64,000 bases of DNA from the NCBI GenBank assembly GCA_900068845.1, contig CEFQ01000008.1:1-64000 (forward strand), in the 5' to 3' direction. A program made the position numbers and the translations under genes. This DNA is from Enterobacter ludwigii. Lineage in GTDB: Bacteria; Pseudomonadota; Gammaproteobacteria; Enterobacterales; Enterobacteriaceae. Below are positions 43,559 to 53,644 of the stretch, in pieces. The notes beneath the pieces were generated by a model, which did no database searches, was not told where the DNA came from, and saw only the letters and a program-made list of their open reading frames with translations. Within the stretch, counting starts at the first letter, position 1; every line of letters starts with the position of its first letter.

Positions 43559-43680
43559 CCCTTGATGCTTTTCCCTTCTTTATCCGCCGCAGAGTGCTTA
43601 AGTGGCGGATTTGTGGTCATGAGCGGCAAACACGCTCTGCTAGACTTACCGGGTCAAAAACGTAGATACAGAGGACAGTA

Positions 43681-44697
43681 ATGAAAATCAAAAGTTATGC
43701 CGCCTTGAACGCGGGTGAAGCGCTGGTGCCTTATGAGTATGAGGCGGGTGAACTGGCTGCTGAAGAGGTGCAGGTTGAGGTCGATTATTGTGGCGTCTGT
43801 CACTCCGATCTGTCGATGATCGATAACGAGTGGGGCATTTCTTCGTTTCCGGTGATTGCGGGCCATGAAGTGATTGGCCGCATCAGCGCGTTAGGCGACG
43901 CGGCGCAGAATAAAGGGCTGAAAGTGGGCCAGCGTGTTGGCATCGGCTGGACGGCAAAGAGCTGCCAGCACTGTAATGCGTGTATTAATGGGGAACACGT
44001 AAACTGTGAAAACGGTTCTGTACCCACCATCATGAACAAAGGTGGCTTCGCCAGCCACCTGCGCGCTGACTGGCAATGGGTGATCCCGCTGCCAGAAACC
44101 ATGGATCTGACCTCCGCCGGTCCGCTGTTGTGCGGTGGTATTACCGTGTTTAAACCGCTGTTGATGCATCATGTCACCGCAACCAGCCGCGTTGGCGTGA
44201 TTGGCATTGGTGGTTTGGGCCACATGGCGATTAAATTGCTGCGTGCAATGGGTGCCGACGTGACAGCGTTCAGCTCTAACGCCAGTAAAACCGAATCGAT
44301 TAAAGCGATGGGCGCTGACCGCGTGGTAAACAGCCGCGATCCGCAGGCGCTGAATGCGCTGGCGGGGCAATTTGATTTGATAATCAGCACGGTGGCGGTG
44401 GACCTCGATTGGCAGCCCTATTTCCAGGCGCTGGCGCCGCACGGCAAATTCCATACCGTGGGTGCGGTGATGAAGCCGTTCGAAGTGCCAGCGTTTAGCC
44501 TGATTATGGGCGACCGCGCGGTGACGGGTTCATCCACCGGTTCGCCTTATCAGCTGCGTTCGCTGATGAAACTGGCATCGCGTGCCGACATCGCTCCGCA
44601 TGTTGAAGAGTTCCCAATGTCCAAAATCAATGAAGCGCTGGATCACGTGCGCGCGGGTAAAGCCAATTATCGCGTGGTGCTGAAGGCTGATTTCTAA
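43681..44697 (+). CDS. Zinc NADP-dependent alcohol dehydrogenase, YahK-like (copy 1)
   Basis: 338 residues. Medium-chain dehydrogenase: catalytic zinc ligands in CGVCHSD (near 37-43) and GHEVIGR (His near 61), structural zinc Cys cluster [15 protein letters not shown] (near 93-107), and Rossmann motif [20 protein letters not shown] (near 177-196). YahK-type enzymes reduce diverse aldehydes with NADPH. A very similar gene follows in tandem at 44883, and a hairpin terminator lies between, so the two are likely transcribed separately. Confidence 0.9.
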   Translation: MKIKSYAALNAGEALVPYEYEAGELAAEEVQVEVDYCGVCHSDLSMIDNEWGISSFPVIAGHEVIGRISALGDAAQNKGLKVGQRVGIGWTAKSCQHCNACINGEHVNCENGSVPTIMNKGGFASHLRADWQWVIPLPETMDLTSAGPLLCGGITVFKPLLMHHVTATSRVGVIGIGGLGHMAIKLLRAMGADVTAFSSNASKTESIKAMGADRVVNSRDPQALNALAGQFDLIISTVAVDLDWQPYFQALAPHGKFHTVGAVMKPFEVPAFSLIMGDRAVTGSSTGSPYQLRSLMKLASRADIAPHVEEFPMSKINEALDHVRAGKANYRVVLKADF

Positions 44698-44741
44698 CCT
44701 CAGATGACCCATTCGGTATGAATGCCGACCCTAGGTTATAT

Positions 44742-44766
44742 GGTGCGCGATCGTGCGCACCTTTTT
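44742..44766 (+). terminator. Intrinsic terminator after first alcohol dehydrogenase
   Basis: Stem GGTGCGC (44742-44748) pairs with GCGCACC (44755-44761) and is followed by five T. It is placed 45 bases after the stop codon and resembles the hairpin part of the repeat at 40595. Confidence 0.65.
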
Positions 44767-44882
44767 AGCGAACTCACGTCCCTTCAAACAGCAGTCAAAA
44801 TCTTAATCATCTGATTATTCGGCATAATGTGACGACGTGCTTTGCTAAGCTGGCGTTACCCGAATCCCTCCTGAGTACAATT

Positions 44883-45899
44883 ATGAAGATTTCCAGCTAT
44901 GCCGCTCTGCAAGCGGGTGAGGCGCTGGTGCCTTACGCATACGATGCCGGTCCACTGGCCGCCGAAGATGTGCAGGTTGCAGTGGATTATTGCGGCGTTT
45001 GCCATTCTGATTTGTCGATGATCGATAACGAATGGGGCGGTTCGCGCTATCCGCTGATTGCAGGTCACGAAGTGATTGGCCGCGTGGTGGCGTTGGGTGA
45101 TGCGGCGCAAAATAAAGGGCTGCAGATCGGCCAGCGCGTGGGCATTGGCTGGACGGCGAAAAGCTGCCAGCACTGCGATGCCTGCATTGAAGGCGATCAG
45201 GTAAATTGCGAAAACGGTAAAACATCCACCATCAATAATCACGGCGGTTTTGCCAGTCACTTGCGCGCTAATTGGCAATGGGTGATTCCGCTGCCCGATT
45301 CTCTGGATATTGCCACCGCTGGCCCGTTGTTGTGCGGCGGCATTACCGTATTCAAACCCTTGCTCATGCACAATATTTCCGCCACCAGCCGCGTCGGTGT
45401 GATCGGTATTGGTGGTTTGGGGCATATGGCGATCAAGCTGCTGCGGGCGATGGGCGCGCATGTCACCGCATTCAGTTCTTCCGCGGCTAAAACCGATTCG
45501 ATTAAAGCGATGGGGGCGGATCGCGTGGTGAACAGCCGCGATCCGCAAGCGCTAAGTGGGATGGCAGGGCAATTTGATCTGATCATCAGTACCGTGGCGG
45601 TGGATTTAGATTGGAAGCCCTATTATCAGGCGCTGGCACGCAAAGGTGCGTTCCACACCGTCGGCGCGGTGATGAAGCCGTTTGAAGTACCGGCATTTAG
45701 TTTGATTGTCGGCGACCGCGCATTAACGGGTTCATCGACCGGATCGCCGGGCCAACTGCGTGCGCTGCTGAAATTAGCTGCGCGTACTGATATTGCGCCG
45801 CAGGTTGAAGAATTCCCCATGTCGCAGATAAATGACGCGCTGGAACATCTGCGCGCCGGTAAGGCGAATTATCGCGTGGTGTTGAAGGCGGATTTTTAA
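44883..45899 (+). CDS. Zinc NADP-dependent alcohol dehydrogenase, YahK-like (copy 2)
   Basis: 338 residues from ATG 44883, which aligns exactly with the start of copy 1; the open frame to 44829 adds unmatched residues. All zinc ligands ([29 protein letters not shown]) and the Rossmann motif [20 protein letters not shown] are kept. Similarity to the preceding gene is high throughout, which marks a tandem duplication old enough to have changed many codons. Likely an aldehyde reductase with shifted preference. Confidence 0.9.
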   Translation: MKISSYAALQAGEALVPYAYDAGPLAAEDVQVAVDYCGVCHSDLSMIDNEWGGSRYPLIAGHEVIGRVVALGDAAQNKGLQIGQRVGIGWTAKSCQHCDACIEGDQVNCENGKTSTINNHGGFASHLRANWQWVIPLPDSLDIATAGPLLCGGITVFKPLLMHNISATSRVGVIGIGGLGHMAIKLLRAMGAHVTAFSSSAAKTDSIKAMGADRVVNSRDPQALSGMAGQFDLIISTVAVDLDWKPYYQALARKGAFHTVGAVMKPFEVPAFSLIVGDRALTGSSTGSPGQLRALLKLAARTDIAPQVEEFPMSQINDALEHLRAGKANYRVVLKADF

Positions 45900-45917
45900 T
45901 CGCATATCTGCACGTAC

Positions 45918-45959
45918 TGTAGCGGCGCGATTTATCGCGCAATAAATTACGCCGCTACA
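45918..45959. repeat. Intergenic inverted repeat, GTAGCGGCG family
   Basis: Arms TGTAGCGGCG (45918-45927) and CGCCGCTACA (45950-45959) pair perfectly, with an inner CGCGATTTATCGCG part. A close relative is at 48447-48482. It sits between convergent genes. Confidence 0.65.
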
Positions 45960-45979
45960 ACACAGAGCACCGTTTTACA

Positions 45980-47713
45980 TTATCCCCGATCATCCTTTTC
46001 GCCGAGGAAGAAATACCACAGCGGAATTGAGGTGAGCGCGGTAAATACCGTGGTATACAACGCAATCATGAAGCCTTGCGTGATGTACATGGTCAGCGAC
46101 CAATGGCTGAACGGAATGCCATATTGATCGATGACGCCGCCGATAATCGCATTGCTCATCACGGTGCCGACAATCAGCGCCAGGATGAACAAACCGCGCA
46201 GGAAGTAGCGCATCTCTTTACGTTTCACGGCAAATCGCGCGCGAATGATGCCAAGCGGTGACTGTTGTGATGCCAGCAGCGCGGCTTCGTCAAGCGGCGC
46301 GCGTTGCTGTTTACGCCAGCGCAAGATGTCCAGCAGCAGGAACGCCAGCAAACTCGCACCCATCACCGGCAGCGCATAACCCAGTACCAGCGCGACCATC
46401 AGCCAGGCACCTTTGGCGTAATGCGGCAACGCCATCCAGGTTTCGGTCAGGGTTTGTGCCGGATTCGCTTCCACATCTTTAGGCCGACGAATCCACCACA
46501 TGCGATAACCGAACACAATCATGCTGCATAAGCCGAGGCCAAAGAACGCCAGCAGCAACTGATTAGGCAAACCAAACAGCACGCCCATGTGCGCATCCAC
46601 GCCCCAGCGCGTCAGCTTCGCCACCAGCGGGAATTGGGCAAAGTAGACGTGATCCACCACGCTAAAATCCTGCGGATTCACCGATACCGCATCCACTTTC
46701 GTTGGCCAGCTACGATCGATTTCCGTCACTGCCCACGCGTTATCCACGTTTCGCGGTTGACGTATTTCGAGCTTCGCCGCGCTCAGTCCATCCTGACGCG
46801 CGACATTCAGCACGCGATCCCAGTCGGCATCGGCGGCATTATTGCGCACCGGTTTGGCTGCTGCTGCCGGTTTGGTCATGGACGACATCGGCATGCTCAT
46901 GCCCGACATATCCATATCCGACATGTGATCGGCATGCGGATCGGCCGGCGCAGCAGGCGCATCGCTGTTCAGCGCGGTGTTCACCTGTGGCGTCAGCCAG
47001 TTCAGTTCGCTACGCATGCGATCAATATTGCCGCCTGCCCACTGCGACCAGGTCAATCCTGTCATCGAGAAGAACACTAAACCGATTACCAGCGTCAGAC
47101 CGAGCGTAATGTGCCAGTGGCGGCTGAAAGTGAAGCCGCTACGCGGCTGCTTCAGCTTACGTTTCGGACGTGTTCCCAGCCACAGCACCACGCCGCCAAG
47201 AGCGGCCACCCATAGCCAGGACGCCGCCAGTTCGCTGTAATTGCGACCAAAATCGCCAAGCAGCAGGCTGCTGTGCAGCAAGTCGAGGGTAGTACGCAGC
47301 GGCAACACGCCGCTGGTACCGTACACCGGCATATCACCCTTAACTTTCAGACTGTAGGGATCGATAAACACCGCGCGCGACAGCGAGGCACCAAGCGTGG
47401 CGTCGCTAAATTGCACCCGCGTGGTGTCTGTTGCGCCCGGCGCAGGACGCACCGCATAAATATGTTTTTTTTCGCCCACATAGGCGCGAGCGGCGCTGAT
47501 TTGCGCGGATAGCGGCTGTGCATCGCCGTGCGGTTCGGCGGTTAGCGCATCGGCATAAATCAGGTTTTCCAGTTGGGGCGTTAACACATAAAGCGTGCCG
47601 CTGAGTGCCGCAACGAAGATGAACGGGGCGACAAACAGGCCGATGTAAAAATGTAAGCGACGTAGCAAATTAAGCACCGCGCCGCGCGGTGCTGCAGAGT
47701 GAGCAGCAGACAA
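45980..47713 (-). CDS. PepSY-associated membrane protein with Met/His-rich loop
   Basis: 577 residues from TTG 47713, which has AGGA upstream and places the first membrane span (LHFYIGLFVAPFIFVAALSG) near the N-terminus; the frame is open to 47776 without a ribosome site. At least seven hydrophobic segments and two periplasmic PepSY-type regions. Unusually, the loop near residues 295-315 is rich in Met, His and Asp (HADHMSDMDMSGMSMPMSSM), as in copper-binding proteins. The DUF2946 gene lies upstream in the same direction. PepSY membrane proteins of this kind are thought to handle reductive metal uptake; a copper link is inferred. Confidence 0.75.
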   Translation of the reverse strand: MSAAHSAAPRGAVLNLLRRLHFYIGLFVAPFIFVAALSGTLYVLTPQLENLIYADALTAEPHGDAQPLSAQISAARAYVGEKKHIYAVRPAPGATDTTRVQFSDATLGASLSRAVFIDPYSLKVKGDMPVYGTSGVLPLRTTLDLLHSSLLLGDFGRNYSELAASWLWVAALGGVVLWLGTRPKRKLKQPRSGFTFSRHWHITLGLTLVIGLVFFSMTGLTWSQWAGGNIDRMRSELNWLTPQVNTALNSDAPAAPADPHADHMSDMDMSGMSMPMSSMTKPAAAAKPVRNNAADADWDRVLNVARQDGLSAAKLEIRQPRNVDNAWAVTEIDRSWPTKVDAVSVNPQDFSVVDHVYFAQFPLVAKLTRWGVDAHMGVLFGLPNQLLLAFFGLGLCSMIVFGYRMWWIRRPKDVEANPAQTLTETWMALPHYAKGAWLMVALVLGYALPVMGASLLAFLLLDILRWRKQQRAPLDEAALLASQQSPLGIIRARFAVKRKEMRYFLRGLFILALIVGTVMSNAIIGGVIDQYGIPFSHWSLTMYITQGFMIALYTTVFTALTSIPLWYFFLGEKDDRG

Positions 47714-47785
47714 AGCCGTCTTCCTTCCTAAAAGAAATTGTCTTAGCGCATCGCTCAAGCGGAGCGAACGCTGCAATAAATGTGG

Positions 47786-48202
47786 TCAGTAGGGAAACGG
47801 TGCAGGCGGGGCGCGCGGTCGATGAATGCAACTGAAGCGACGCACAATCGGCGCAACCACATGTGGCAGCGGCGGCGCGCGCGAGATCACCATCATCAGC
47901 CAGATGAACGGAATAAACACCCACATCAGCAGTGGGACATGCACCAGCAGATCGCAGTAGCCGCAGGCAAACTCGCCGTCGTCCATCATGTGATGGCTCA
48001 TGCCGGGCATTGGCATATCCGCCATCACCCTTTCATGATGGTGCATTGAGCTATCCATCATGCTGTGCTGCGGCATCGCCAGCATCTGGCTTTGACGCTC
48101 CATTAAAGTTTTCGACACAATCGGCGCGACGAACAGCAGCAGCACCGCCACAATGGCGACGCAGGCAGTTAAACGCTGGCGAAAGTGATGTGTAAACGTC
48201 AT
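47786..48202 (-). CDS. DUF2946-type Met/His-rich membrane protein
   Basis: 138 residues. A hydrophobic segment near 10-30 is followed by a His/Met-rich part (HSMMDSSMHHHERVMADMPM, then MSHHMMDD), a CGYC motif, and a second hydrophobic segment near 85-108. DUF2946 proteins are found beside copper-responsive and PepSY genes. The gap to the PepSY start is about 70 bases, so one operon is likely. Confidence 0.75.
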   Translation of the reverse strand: MTFTHHFRQRLTACVAIVAVLLLFVAPIVSKTLMERQSQMLAMPQHSMMDSSMHHHERVMADMPMPGMSHHMMDDGEFACGYCDLLVHVPLLMWVFIPFIWLMMVISRAPPLPHVVAPIVRRFSCIHRPRAPPAPFPY

Positions 48203-48524
48203 GGTTGCTAGTGGATGATTCCGTAAATGAGGCGGAAGTGTAACGCGATTGACGTTGATGGGTTAAAAAAATAGAGGCTATTTAAGAAAAAATTCGCACC
48301 TTTTGAAAATAGTCACTTAAAGCGGTGCGCCTGTTAACCTTAATGCAACCTTATAAAAACAGTAAAGAAACACCATCACCCGGCCGCGGCATGAATGGCG
48401 GAATGCCTGTCAGTTAAGCACCGAATCAAATCAGCGCACATTCCGGAGCGGCGCGATTTGTCGCGCAATGAACTGCGCCGCTACGGCTTGTACGGTTAAT
48501 GAAAGCCCGATCTGCCAGAGAACG
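48203..48524. other. Intergenic region with one palindromic repeat
   Basis: About 320 bases between two minus-strand genes. Apart from the inverted repeat at 48447-48482, I see no ORF of interest. The AT-rich stretch near 48260-48370 is the likely promoter region of the DUF2946 gene. Confidence 0.5.
48447..48482. repeat. Intergenic inverted repeat, GTAGCGGCG family (second copy)
   Basis: Arms AGCGGCGC (48447-48454) and GCGCCGCT (48475-48482) with the inner GATTTGTCGCGCAAT shared, one base changed, with the repeat at 45918-45959. Confidence 0.65.
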
Positions 48525-49448
48525 TCAAAAAATCGACCTTCCCAGCCGCTCGGTGAGTTTTTCCAGCAGCGCCGTGCCCGCTAAGGAGTTGCCTGAGTGA
48601 TCCAGCGCGGGCGACCAAACGGCAATACTCATGTCGCCTGGGATCACTGCAACAATGCCGCCGCCGACGCCCGACTTCGCTGGCATGCCCACGCGCCAGG
48701 CGAATTCCCCGGCACCATCGTACATGCCGCTGGTCATCATCAGCGCATTGACCTGGCGCGCCTGACGCGGTGAAATCACTGCTGATTCATCATCCTGGGT
48801 ACGGCCATGATTAGCGAGATAGAGGAAGGTCCGCGCCAACTCTTCGCAGCTCATCGCTAATGAACAGTAATGAAAATAGGTTTCCATCACTTTGCTAACG
48901 TCATTATGGAAGTTGCCGAAAGATTTCATCAGCCAGGCAATCGCGGCGTTGCGGGCTGAATGCTCGTATTCGGAACGCGCCACTACGCGGTCATAGTTAA
49001 TGTCATTTTGCTGCGCCAGACGACGCACAATTTCCAGCATGCGCTGGCGCGGTGCTGTCAGGCGGCTTTCCAGCAGGTCGCACATCACCAGCGCACCGGC
49101 ATTTATAAACGGATTGCGCGGTTTACCGTGTTCGAGCTCCAGCTGCACCAGCGAGTTAAACGCCTGGCCGGACGGCTCTTTGCCAACGCGCTGCCAGATC
49201 TCGCCATCTTCATATAAGGTCAGCGCCACGCTGAGCGACAACACTTTCGAAATCGATTGGATGGAGAAGCGCGTCGCGGCATCGCCAGCCTGAAAACAGC
49301 GTCCGTCAGGCGTGCAAATGGCGATGCCGAGTTGATCGGCATCCACGTCGGCCAGCGCCGGAATATAATCCGCCACTTTACCTTGTTGGGTGAGTGGGCG
49401 AACTTCGCTAACAATCTCTTCAAGCAATGCATTACTGAGTTCCGACAC
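48525..49448 (-). CDS. glsB: Glutaminase
   Basis: 307 residues from GTG 49448, chosen because GGAG lies seven bases upstream and the length then equals that of E. coli YneH (308). Serine-dependent beta-lactamase-like glutaminase: [11 protein letters not shown] holds the Ser-x-x-Lys pair, with [10 protein letters not shown] and [13 protein letters not shown] further on. It converts glutamine to glutamate and ammonia. It stands alone, divergent from the cupin gene. Confidence 0.9.
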   Translation of the reverse strand: MSELSNALLEEIVSEVRPLTQQGKVADYIPALADVDADQLGIAICTPDGRCFQAGDAATRFSIQSISKVLSLSVALTLYEDGEIWQRVGKEPSGQAFNSLVQLELEHGKPRNPFINAGALVMCDLLESRLTAPRQRMLEIVRRLAQQNDINYDRVVARSEYEHSARNAAIAWLMKSFGNFHNDVSKVMETYFHYCSLAMSCEELARTFLYLANHGRTQDDESAVISPRQARQVNALMMTSGMYDGAGEFAWRVGMPAKSGVGGGIVAVIPGDMSIAVWSPALDHSGNSLAGTALLEKLTERLGRSIF

Positions 49449-49593
49449 CTTCACGCTCCATGCAGCCAATGGTGGCCAGGATAATGGAGATTTGCATGCG
49501 GTGCGTCAATCCGCGGCGCGAAATTCTGTGAGGCTTTTGGATGAAGCCTGCGTTACATTTCAAGCTGATTTCATTAAATGTCGAGCCCGCGCG

Positions 49594-49938
49594 ATGATAA
49601 GCAACCTGTTTCGCGATTTACCCGCCCACCAAGGCAGTGCAGAGAGTTTTGAAGCGCTGCTGACGCAGCCCAATCTACATATCGAACGCATCGTTTCAAC
49701 CGGACAAACCAGTCCACCCGATTTCTGGTACTGTCAGACCCAAGGTGAATGGGTGATCGTTTTACAAGGATCGGCAGGATTGCAGCTGGAAGGGGAAGTG
49801 CAGGAGCGTCTCTTGCAGGTCGGCGATTTTTTGGCGATTCCTGCCGGCTGCCGCCATCGCGTCAACTGGACTGACAGCAGCGGCCCAACGGTTTGGCTTG
49901 CAGTGCATTACGGCGCGATACCGGTTAGCGCAATCTGA
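49594..49938 (+). CDS. Cupin-domain protein
   Basis: 114 residues from ATG 49594; the open frame to 49390 overlaps the glutaminase gene and has no cupin content. Cupin motifs: PPDFWYCQTQGEWVIVLQGS (motif 1, with few His) and VGDFLAIPAGCRHRV (motif 2). A small cytoplasmic cupin of unknown substrate. Confidence 0.75.
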   Translation: MISNLFRDLPAHQGSAESFEALLTQPNLHIERIVSTGQTSPPDFWYCQTQGEWVIVLQGSAGLQLEGEVQERLLQVGDFLAIPAGCRHRVNWTDSSGPTVWLAVHYGAIPVSAI

Positions 49939-50020
49939 AGTGAGAACCTCATCACACGCGAAAAATATATTTCATGTTATAAAATATGGAAAATTAATTT
50001 CAAATTGAGAGGATTCTATC

Positions 50021-50485
50021 ATGTCATCGCTCCCGTCCCTTGAAACCCTGCTGCAGCAGGAAGCTGAACACCGTTTACCACAGTTTGATTTCGATTTAGC
50101 GTGGCAAATTGGTCAAAGCATCCAGCAGCGCGCGCGTGAAGACAATGCGCCTGTGGCTATCGAAGTCTATGCATTTGGGCAGGTGCTGTTTATGGCTTCG
50201 TTGCCAGGATCCGCCCCAGAAAACCTGGAATGGATGCGTCGCAAGCGCAATACAGTGTTGCTGACTGGCCACTCTTCCCTGTACATGGGGCTTTTTAATG
50301 AGCAAAAGGGCGAGCGTATGGCAAAGCAGGGCTATACTCGCCAGGAAGATTACACCGATCACGGTGGCTCCTTCCCGCTGCTAACTTCTCAGGGCGCGAT
50401 CATCGGAGCAGTCACTATCAGCGGTTTACCGTCTGAAGACGATCATGCATTAGCGCTGTGGGGGATTACTCAGCTGCTGCGTTGA
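50021..50485 (+). CDS. UPF0303 family protein
   Basis: 154 residues, strong GAGAGGA site before ATG 50021. Matches the UPF0303/haem-degrading-like group in the GlcG/HbpS superfamily: FDLAWQIGQSIQQRAREDNA, WMRRKRNTVLLTGHSSLYMG and GAVTISGLPSEDDH. Cytoplasmic, no signal peptide. Function of the family is uncertain. Confidence 0.8.
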   Translation: MSSLPSLETLLQQEAEHRLPQFDFDLAWQIGQSIQQRAREDNAPVAIEVYAFGQVLFMASLPGSAPENLEWMRRKRNTVLLTGHSSLYMGLFNEQKGERMAKQGYTRQEDYTDHGGSFPLLTSQGAIIGAVTISGLPSEDDHALALWGITQLLR

Positions 50486-50504
50486 TCCAGGATACCGATA
50501 AAAA

Positions 50505-50527
50505 GGTCGCCATGAATGGCGACTCTA
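50505..50527. repeat. Short intergenic palindrome, GTCGCCAT family
   Basis: Arms GTCGCCAT (50506-50513) and ATGGCGAC (50516-50523), followed by TCTACA. It lies between convergent genes and matches the units at 54525-54582 and 40616-40640. Confidence 0.6.
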
Positions 50528-50540
50528 CAGTTAACAAACG

Positions 50541-51854
50541 CTATTTCATCGCCGGGACTTTCAGCTTATCGCCCACGCCGGTGGTTTTACGCAGATCGGC
50601 GACTTGGCTGGCTTTCACTTCAGCAGCCTGATTACCCCACGAATTCCTCACGTAGTTCAGCACATCGGCCATCTCCTGATCGTTGAGTTTCCAGGAAAAT
50701 GCCGGCATGCCTGCGGACGTTGGGCGGCCTTCGGTATGTGGCGCGCGGGCGCCATCCAACAGCGCGTGGATCATGTTAGTTGGATCGTTCTGCATCGCGC
50801 CATTGCCCGCAAAGGCGGGCACCATGCCGGTGATACCCTCACCTGACAGACCGTGGCACGCCGAGCAATCTACTTCATAACGCAGTGCAGCCTGATCGTT
50901 ACGCGCTTTATCCATCACAAATCCAGCGGCTTGCGGTGTGGAAGAGGCCGGTAAGCTACGCAGATAGGTGGCGATGGATTGCAAATCGCGATCGTTGAAG
51001 TACTGCGTGGAGTGTTCAACCGCTTCCGCCATCGGGCCCGCCGCCACGCTTTCACCATTAGAGCCGGTTTTCAGGTAATCAGCGATCTGCGCATCACTCC
51101 ATTTGCCAATGCCCGCATGCGGGTTTGGCGTGATATCCGGCGCGTACCAGCTACCCAAATTGCCACCTTGTAGATACTGGCTGCCGATCTCGCCGCCCAG
51201 CGCGTTGCGCGCGGTGTGACAGACGCTACAGTGTGCCGGACCATCAACGATGTATTTGCCGCGATTCCACTCATCGTTCTGTGCGGTTTGTGGCTTAAAC
51301 GCAGTGTTATCGAAGAACAACAGGTTCCAACCGGCCATCGCCAGACGAATGTTGTACGGGAAGTTCATGCCCGCATTCTCATCGACGGCGTTGTGCACCG
51401 GCTTCTGCGCCGAGAAGTAGGCCCAGAGATCGTGCATATCGCCATCGCTCATCTGGGTGTAGGCGGTATACGGCATCGCTGGATAGAGGAATCCGTGTTC
51501 GCCGCGCCCCTGACGCACCGCGTTGAAGAAGTCGCGCTCGGTCATTTTGCCAATCCCGGTTGCACGGTCAGGCGAAATGTTTGAGGTCTCAAGCGCGCCA
51601 AACGGCGTATCGATTTTGTAGCCGCCGGAGAAATCGGCATTGTGGCAGGCGGCGCAGTCCGCCAGGCGCATCACATATTCCCCGCGCTTTATGGCATCGG
51701 CGTCATTGGAGTGAAAATCAGCCAATTGCACTTTATTGTCGGCCACATTGGAGCGGGCGCTATCCAGTACCACCCATAAACGTCCAGACGCCGCGATGCC
51801 CGCAATTACCGCCAGCGTGGCGAGCGTATAAGTGATCTTCTTTGCTTTTGCCAT
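50541..51854 (-). CDS. Gluconate-type dehydrogenase, cytochrome c subunit
   Basis: 437 residues with a signal peptide/anchor near residues 8-23 and three haem c sites: CAACH at 67-71, CSVCH near 215 and CSACH near 335. This is the membrane-bound electron-transfer subunit that passes electrons from the flavoprotein to ubiquinone. It starts two bases after the FAD subunit stop. The exact sugar acid (gluconate or 2-ketogluconate) cannot be read from sequence alone. Confidence 0.88.
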   Translation of the reverse strand: MAKAKKITYTLATLAVIAGIAASGRLWVVLDSARSNVADNKVQLADFHSNDADAIKRGEYVMRLADCAACHNADFSGGYKIDTPFGALETSNISPDRATGIGKMTERDFFNAVRQGRGEHGFLYPAMPYTAYTQMSDGDMHDLWAYFSAQKPVHNAVDENAGMNFPYNIRLAMAGWNLLFFDNTAFKPQTAQNDEWNRGKYIVDGPAHCSVCHTARNALGGEIGSQYLQGGNLGSWYAPDITPNPHAGIGKWSDAQIADYLKTGSNGESVAAGPMAEAVEHSTQYFNDRDLQSIATYLRSLPASSTPQAAGFVMDKARNDQAALRYEVDCSACHGLSGEGITGMVPAFAGNGAMQNDPTNMIHALLDGARAPHTEGRPTSAGMPAFSWKLNDQEMADVLNYVRNSWGNQAAEVKASQVADLRKTTGVGDKLKVPAMK

Positions 51855-51856
51855 GA

Positions 51857-53626
51857 TTACGCCCCCACCAGCGGTGCCGGATTATGGATGTATTTCTGGT
51901 GGATTGCCTGCGCAGCGCGCACGGCCAGCGCACCGATGGTGATGGTGGGGTTATAACCGCCGTTGTTCGGGAAGGCGGATGCACCGACCACAAACAGGTT
52001 GTGCGCGTCCCAGCTTTGCAGATACGGATTGAGCGCAGAGGTACTGGGATCGGCGCCCATCACCGCGCCACCAATGGTGTGCGAGCTGTGCTGCTGGTAA
52101 GGATTCCAGCTTTTCTCCGCCTGGTTATCCACCACGATATGCTGGCCGCCCATGTCTTTCATAATGTTGATGGCGCGGTCGGTGACATATTTCGCCATGC
52201 GCACATCGTTCTGGTTCCAGTCGAAGGTGGTGCGGATCAATGGCTGACCGTGACGGTCTTTATAGTTGGGATCGAGATCGAGATAGGCTTCGCGCATCGG
52301 CATTGAGGTGCCCTGACAGAAGATGGTGCCTGCGGTTTGATAATCGCGCTTGTAGCCCGCTTTCCACTCGCTGCCCCAGCGTTTAGTGCCTGGACGCAGG
52401 CCGTTCATGTTCTGAATCGGACGACCATTGGTGGAGAAGCCCATAATGCCTGCGCCGCCGATGAAATCGAGATCGCTGTGGTCGAAGTTATCGCCGTTGA
52501 AGTCATCAATCTGGACCGCCAATGCGCCGCCACCGATGAACGGATTCATGTATTCGTTATCAAAGAATCCGGTGACGCTGGAGCAGGTTTGATAGTTGTA
52601 GTTACGGCCAATGGTGCCGCGACCGGTTAGCGGATTGTATTGCTCACCGACGCCGGAGAGCAGCATCAGGCGCACGTTATCCATCTGATAAGCGGTGATG
52701 CAGACGATATCCGCCGGCTGGAAGCCTTCCACGCCATCCTGGGTGATAAATTTAACGCCTTTCACCGTTTTACCGTCGTCATGCTTCACGGCGTGCAGCA
52801 CTTCGGTTTCGGTCAGCAACGTGAAGTTTGGACGGCGCATCAGCACTGGCAGAATGCACGCTTGCGGCGATGACTTGGAGAAGTTGCCGCAGCCGTGAAA
52901 GTCGCAGAAGCCGCAATAAGTACACGGACCCATGCTGACGCCGAGCGGATTCACATACGCCTGCGACAGATTACCGGCAGGCACCGTGAACGGGTGATAA
53001 CCCATGTTCTCGGTGGTTTTGCGATACTTGCTCATCCAGTGCGTATCTTTTAGCGGCGGGGTAGGATAGTCGCGCGATCGCGGGCCTTCGAAGATATTAC
53101 CGCCTTTTTGCGGCTTACCATTGAGATTGCCCGCGATACCGGACGTGCCGGCAATGCGCTCGAAGCGATCGTAAAATGGTGCCATTTCGTCGTAGGTCAC
53201 GCCCCAATCCTGCAGCTGCAAACCCTGCATTTTCTTCGCGCCATAGCGATCACGAGTTTGCTTCGCCACTTCAAAATCCCACGGCGTAAAGCGCCATGAC
53301 ATACCTGCCCAGTGCGTGCCTGCGCCGCCGACATTCCAGCCAAACTGAAACGCTGACCAATTGCGTACCGGTGCCGCCAGCTGATCGCTGCGGTTGCGGA
53401 AGGTGGTGGTTTCCACGCTCATCGGTTGCAGGATTTTGCGGCGTGTGTGGAAGCGCAGCTCATCGGCATCAATGGCGACCGGGAAATCGGTCGAGGTATC
53501 GCGCCAGGCACCGCGTTCGATGGCGACCACGTTGAGCCCCGCACGGGTCAACTCTTCCGCCATCACCGAACCGGCCCAACCTAAGCCGACGATCACCACG
53601 TCAGCCTTATTTCGTACTAATGACAT
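51857..53626 (-). CDS. Gluconate-type dehydrogenase, FAD (GMC) subunit
   Basis: 589 residues. FAD-binding motif VVIVGLGWAGSVMAEELTRA near residues 10-29, GGAGTHWAG near 98-106, a Cys-rich CTYCGFCDFHGCG near 238-250 and the C-terminal HTIGGAVMGADPSTSALNPY typical of GMC gluconate dehydrogenases. It oxidises the sugar acid in the periplasm. No signal peptide of its own; in this family the Tat-type gamma subunit carries it across. Confidence 0.9.
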   Translation of the reverse strand: MSLVRNKADVVIVGLGWAGSVMAEELTRAGLNVVAIERGAWRDTSTDFPVAIDADELRFHTRRKILQPMSVETTTFRNRSDQLAAPVRNWSAFQFGWNVGGAGTHWAGMSWRFTPWDFEVAKQTRDRYGAKKMQGLQLQDWGVTYDEMAPFYDRFERIAGTSGIAGNLNGKPQKGGNIFEGPRSRDYPTPPLKDTHWMSKYRKTTENMGYHPFTVPAGNLSQAYVNPLGVSMGPCTYCGFCDFHGCGNFSKSSPQACILPVLMRRPNFTLLTETEVLHAVKHDDGKTVKGVKFITQDGVEGFQPADIVCITAYQMDNVRLMLLSGVGEQYNPLTGRGTIGRNYNYQTCSSVTGFFDNEYMNPFIGGGALAVQIDDFNGDNFDHSDLDFIGGAGIMGFSTNGRPIQNMNGLRPGTKRWGSEWKAGYKRDYQTAGTIFCQGTSMPMREAYLDLDPNYKDRHGQPLIRTTFDWNQNDVRMAKYVTDRAINIMKDMGGQHIVVDNQAEKSWNPYQQHSSHTIGGAVMGADPSTSALNPYLQSWDAHNLFVVGASAFPNNGGYNPTITIGALAVRAAQAIHQKYIHNPAPLVGA

Positions 53627-53644
53627 TGACTCAGCTCCGGCTAT

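Noticed and set aside
44856-45548. 230-codon minus-strand ORF
   Set aside because: Antisense to the second alcohol dehydrogenase; an equivalent antisense frame (43891-44454) exists in the paralogue, as expected from shared codon pattern.
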